This document shows, piece after piece, positions 63,501-64,000 of a DNA stretch of 64,000 nucleotides; the stretch's first letter is position 1, and every line of letters begins with the position of its first letter. Source of the stretch: Bacteroidota bacterium (GTDB lineage: Bacteria > Bacteroidota > Bacteroidia > Chitinophagales > Saprospiraceae); assembly GCA_029781865.1 (NCBI GenBank), contig JAKOVW010000032.1, positions 62,001 to 126,000 on the forward strand. The letters run 5' to 3'. Below the pieces are notes generated by a model. The model worked only from the letters and a program-made list of their open reading frames with translations. It ran no database searches and was not told the DNA's origin. Position numbers and translations under genes: made by a program.

Positions 63501-64000
63501 TAATGTTGTAACCATTTGTAGTAACAACATCCAGATTTCTTAAATCCAAATGACTTAATACATATCCTCTTGGCGTGTTGATCAATGCCTCAGGCAGATT
63601 CATATTGAAGAAGAATGCAGCCGGATTATCAGGGAATCCTGGAACTGCCGCACCAACGTGTAAAGTTAAAACCCCACCTGCCGGCAATACTACTGCAGGC
63701 ATTGCTGGTAATGTATATACACCAACTTGTCTTCCACCTTCAAAAATCTTTAAGCTTAAGCAGCTTACATCATATGATGATGGTCCGAAATTGGTTATTT
63801 CAACATAATCTCCATTGGTATCAGAAGGTGCAATAAATGCAGGAAGTGGACTCGTTGGACCAACTACCGTAGCATCAATTTGCTGTGTAACTTCTGTGAT
63901 CAATAATATAGGTTGATCCTGAACTGTGTAACAAACCTGGTTATTTCCTTTCGGGAAATTAGAACCACTTGCATCATTGATACCCGTTTTGATTGTGTCA
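57598..64000 (-). CDS. Giant mosaic T9SS surface protein (N-terminus beyond the window)
   Basis: The frame is open from the right edge; the first in-frame start-like codon (TTG at 63903) lies inside coding sequence, so about 2133 residues are visible and the real start is outside. Domains in order: a lamin-tail-like domain (NGDYVEITNFGPSS, near 63800), a proprotein-convertase P-domain (near 62780-63190, ending TGTWRLEIENNTPTPSTLSLTGWQ), and several HYR-like and cysteine-rich repeats. A dockerin-like pair of calcium loops (GVTTADIVKIQRHILG and NTITAADVSEIRKLILG, near 58500-58660) and a cohesin-like beta-sandwich (YEVKFKSSNFNDIAGYQFTLKFD, near 57900-58270) come next. The T9SS sorting domain (YQNAPNPFDKETVISF to the end) closes the protein. 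Probably a very large adhesin or scaffold on the cell surface. A terminator follows directly. Confidence 0.88.
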   Translation of the reverse strand, partial: DTIKTGINDASGSNFPKGNNQVCYTVQDQPILLITEVTQQIDATVVGPTSPLPAFIAPSDTNGDYVEITNFGPSSYDVSCLSLKIFEGGRQVGVYTLPAMPAVVLPAGGVLTLHVGAAVPGFPDNPAAFFFNMNLPEALINTPRGYVLSHLDLRNLDVVTTNGYNITAPAQGTPVVTVADWTGVSATNVDRGSYYRRSIIDNNAAFDWLLAEACEPATIGRVNPVLLPYVFPANGLKTSVQTIAAQKATCCFNVNVRDTESPMCATNDTFTFTGTTGVISGPACNTFSLTVPASPITKIIDVWVTNLNLTITNFANSEATLIHPDGTRIRLWNDGICNGTTVFSAGRISDLDATKIAAAACGTLGSGLNFKPEQPLAALCPKSATGTWRLEIENNTPTPSTLSLTGWQLKIISQRAYAQRDTIINNNLNLCGANFTWIHPVVMDNCCMGTVDVQYIPVPMAGFPLPKVPNGGRVNPGTSVSQFFGVGMTRVVYTLTDMSGNTSSCEFKVTVKDAQSPAFTNCPKDFSINLPGGQCFAFLEINPALNLVDNCDSTRIVVNPPLNTQLNIGPHLIVATGCDGAGNCVTCSWTITVVENNPLGKDLACHDQINFSLGPDCRGTITADELLAGINYGCKDKFTLIIEDWYTGALHSNVFTTADIGRYFKITVIDPTTGNKCWSKVFIEYKATPAINCPRDTTVYCNSPLDPAYLGNPVITSCVFNYDIHYDDTIQKAKDCDFPIAFIIKRTFTVTNELGNGSYCTQTIRVRGFDLGAITWPHSFDNLDYPALNCDKKRFDKDVTPHILPSPYCVDGYLLDSAYWYATGGDPKIIDPFTRDLSGDRIPMALGWNYIEGGVNDGHPSPYGIYYDAHPSYRTTGACWGPNQVYEWIGTGAPSLGGVPLNKDNKYCNLSIRYDDEVYDICANGYEILRYWKVRNMCLPPLAGVNPVEYIQVIKVLDQEGPKIAYPDTVIVGTNSLSCTGTWEVPLPWITDNCSDTITYSVRTWTGNAIQQLDGSWIIINMKLGVYPVVITAVDACGNKTEKIIHANVVDNTPPTAVCEKNTVVAITGNQSAGLNFGKIYAEDIDEGSFDNCKPHVFFKAIRMEQLRGTNNGSNTAQPDNGTNCTGINGDDNSILDGNQIYFDDYINFCCSDAGKKVMVVLRVFDIDPGDGPISPNRMNQNGNLFGHYNDCMVEIEVQDKGVPTVVPPPNMVVSCSYWFDIDKVNDPNDPTFGRVVTDLGDRQKVATNDIVCHKYCERNDITGYPGFVPGAPPSNPPAWNRACDYYRSLFDTAHFDRRYELVWGFDGYVLSNCGNTPTISVNDNRECGQGQITRTVVARGPNGISVTATQTIWVVDCDPFYINAADDCDQNDDITWPGNCTGQATTIPGCGAADVSPDNPQLGRPVVENNADDLCALISIEYVDEIFTIEPDACFKILRHWTVIDWCQYDPSIDPTKGRWEYLQIIKVHDTDKPVISINVGPCEPAVKNATDHICYGHISLTADATDNCSPLDWLFYDYKIDLFNDGKGIYSGFDVKSGPLTRKDFAAGKRPQFHDNPYADDENNPFDASGTYPVGVHKICWYVEDGCGNIAAKCQLFEIKDCKAPTPYCYTGVITVPMPVNGCITIWAKDLDKGSFDNCTDAANLKFYFNGDPTATSKTICCDDFVAAGANDELIVDVQMWVEDEEGNTDYCKTVIIVQDNQDVCPNSATNPTGRITGLLTTEKGDETEFSDVQMFVSQVMKKEMTTHSDGKYMFGDLGFGATTEYVVKPTRNDDPLNGVTTADIVKIQRHILGIETLNSPYKMIAADVNTSNTITAADVSEIRKLILGINSKFTKAGVESWTFVPKAYVFPLPLVSPWGAPREAIIPMPSADKHNEDFIAIKMGDVTNSATAHDVSHTTVRHNDQLHFEIQDGTVKAGQVYEVKFKSSNFNDIAGYQFTLKFDQDALFYEGLEAGSLNIDESNFGMSFLKEGMITTSWNSEKGLSFNENEVLFTLKFRVAKDASISQLLAINSNVTKAEAYNSKLDEKGVDLGVRTNNGIVETGVFELYQNAPNPFDKETVISFSLPAASPALLTIYDVTGKVVRVYEINGVKGINSITIHKDDIETSGLLYYQLDASDHTATKRMTKMK

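Noticed and set aside
63901-63903. TTG at 63903 as the start of the giant protein
   Set aside because: The frame continues upstream to the window edge with coding-like sequence (CYTVQDQP), and no signal peptide follows the TTG.

Overview
This window looks like chromosomal DNA of a Bacteroidota bacterium, most likely a Saprospiraceae-like environmental lineage. The signs are eight proteins ending in a type IX secretion (T9SS) sorting domain, a complete bat (Bacteroides aerotolerance) operon, a CarboxypepD_reg/TonB outer-membrane receptor, menaquinone synthesis by the futalosine route, Bacteroidota-type -7 boxes (TAnnTTTG) before many genes, and few Shine-Dalgarno-like sites. No phage, plasmid backbone or CRISPR array was seen. 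The only recognisable mobile element is a decayed IS3-type orfA. Taxonomy is inferred from gene content only.

Layout. 1-4.4 kb: a partial membrane protein, a T9SS protein, a cysteine synthase and an Omp28-like CxxC protein. 4.36-4.78 kb: a 46-bp tandem repeat array facing inverted copies. 4.8-13.5 kb (minus): moxR, DUF58, a membrane protein, batA, batB, batC, batD, batE, mostly joined by ATGA overlaps but split between batC and batD by a 0.5-kb repeat tract. 13.8 kb: a small integrase-like protein. 14.6-28.3 kb: a signalling and surface module, with a NarL-type regulator, two duplicated TPR histidine kinases, a divergent T9SS protein, and a 1959-residue delta-60/HYR adhesin. Three copies of the dyad CACATTRATGTG lie in the promoter regions of this module. 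28.6-33.2 kb: a soluble hybrid histidine kinase broken by one in-frame stop, and a sigma-54-dependent response regulator. 33.7-35.7 kb: an IS3 remnant and a tryptophan-rich repeat T9SS protein. 36-39 kb: tRNA-Pro, tRNA-Ser, two four-helix-bundle proteins and dnaA. 39.4-42 kb: mqnA, a histidine phosphatase and mqnE. 42-51.5 kb: a glycosyltransferase, a TonB-dependent receptor, two related secreted alpha/beta-hydrolase-like proteins around an aldo/keto reductase, and an LhgO-like oxidase. 51.9-57.1 kb: a biotin-carrier / methylmalonyl-CoA mutase small subunit / biotin carboxylase / mutase large subunit operon for propionyl-CoA to succinyl-CoA metabolism. 57.6 kb to the right edge: a giant mosaic T9SS protein whose start lies outside the window.

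The most interesting system is at 14.6-22.5 kb. The kinase, its divergent promoter and the start of the divergent surface-protein gene have been duplicated in tandem. One copy of the surface-protein gene is now only a decayed fragment. The two intact plus-strand surface-protein promoters carry a distal perfect or near-perfect dyad and a proximal imperfect dyad, with exactly the same spacing to each other, to the -33/-7 boxes and to the start codon. This suggests that the NarL-type regulator, or another shared regulator, controls both its sensor kinases and the surface proteins. That link is an inference and needs a binding or expression test.
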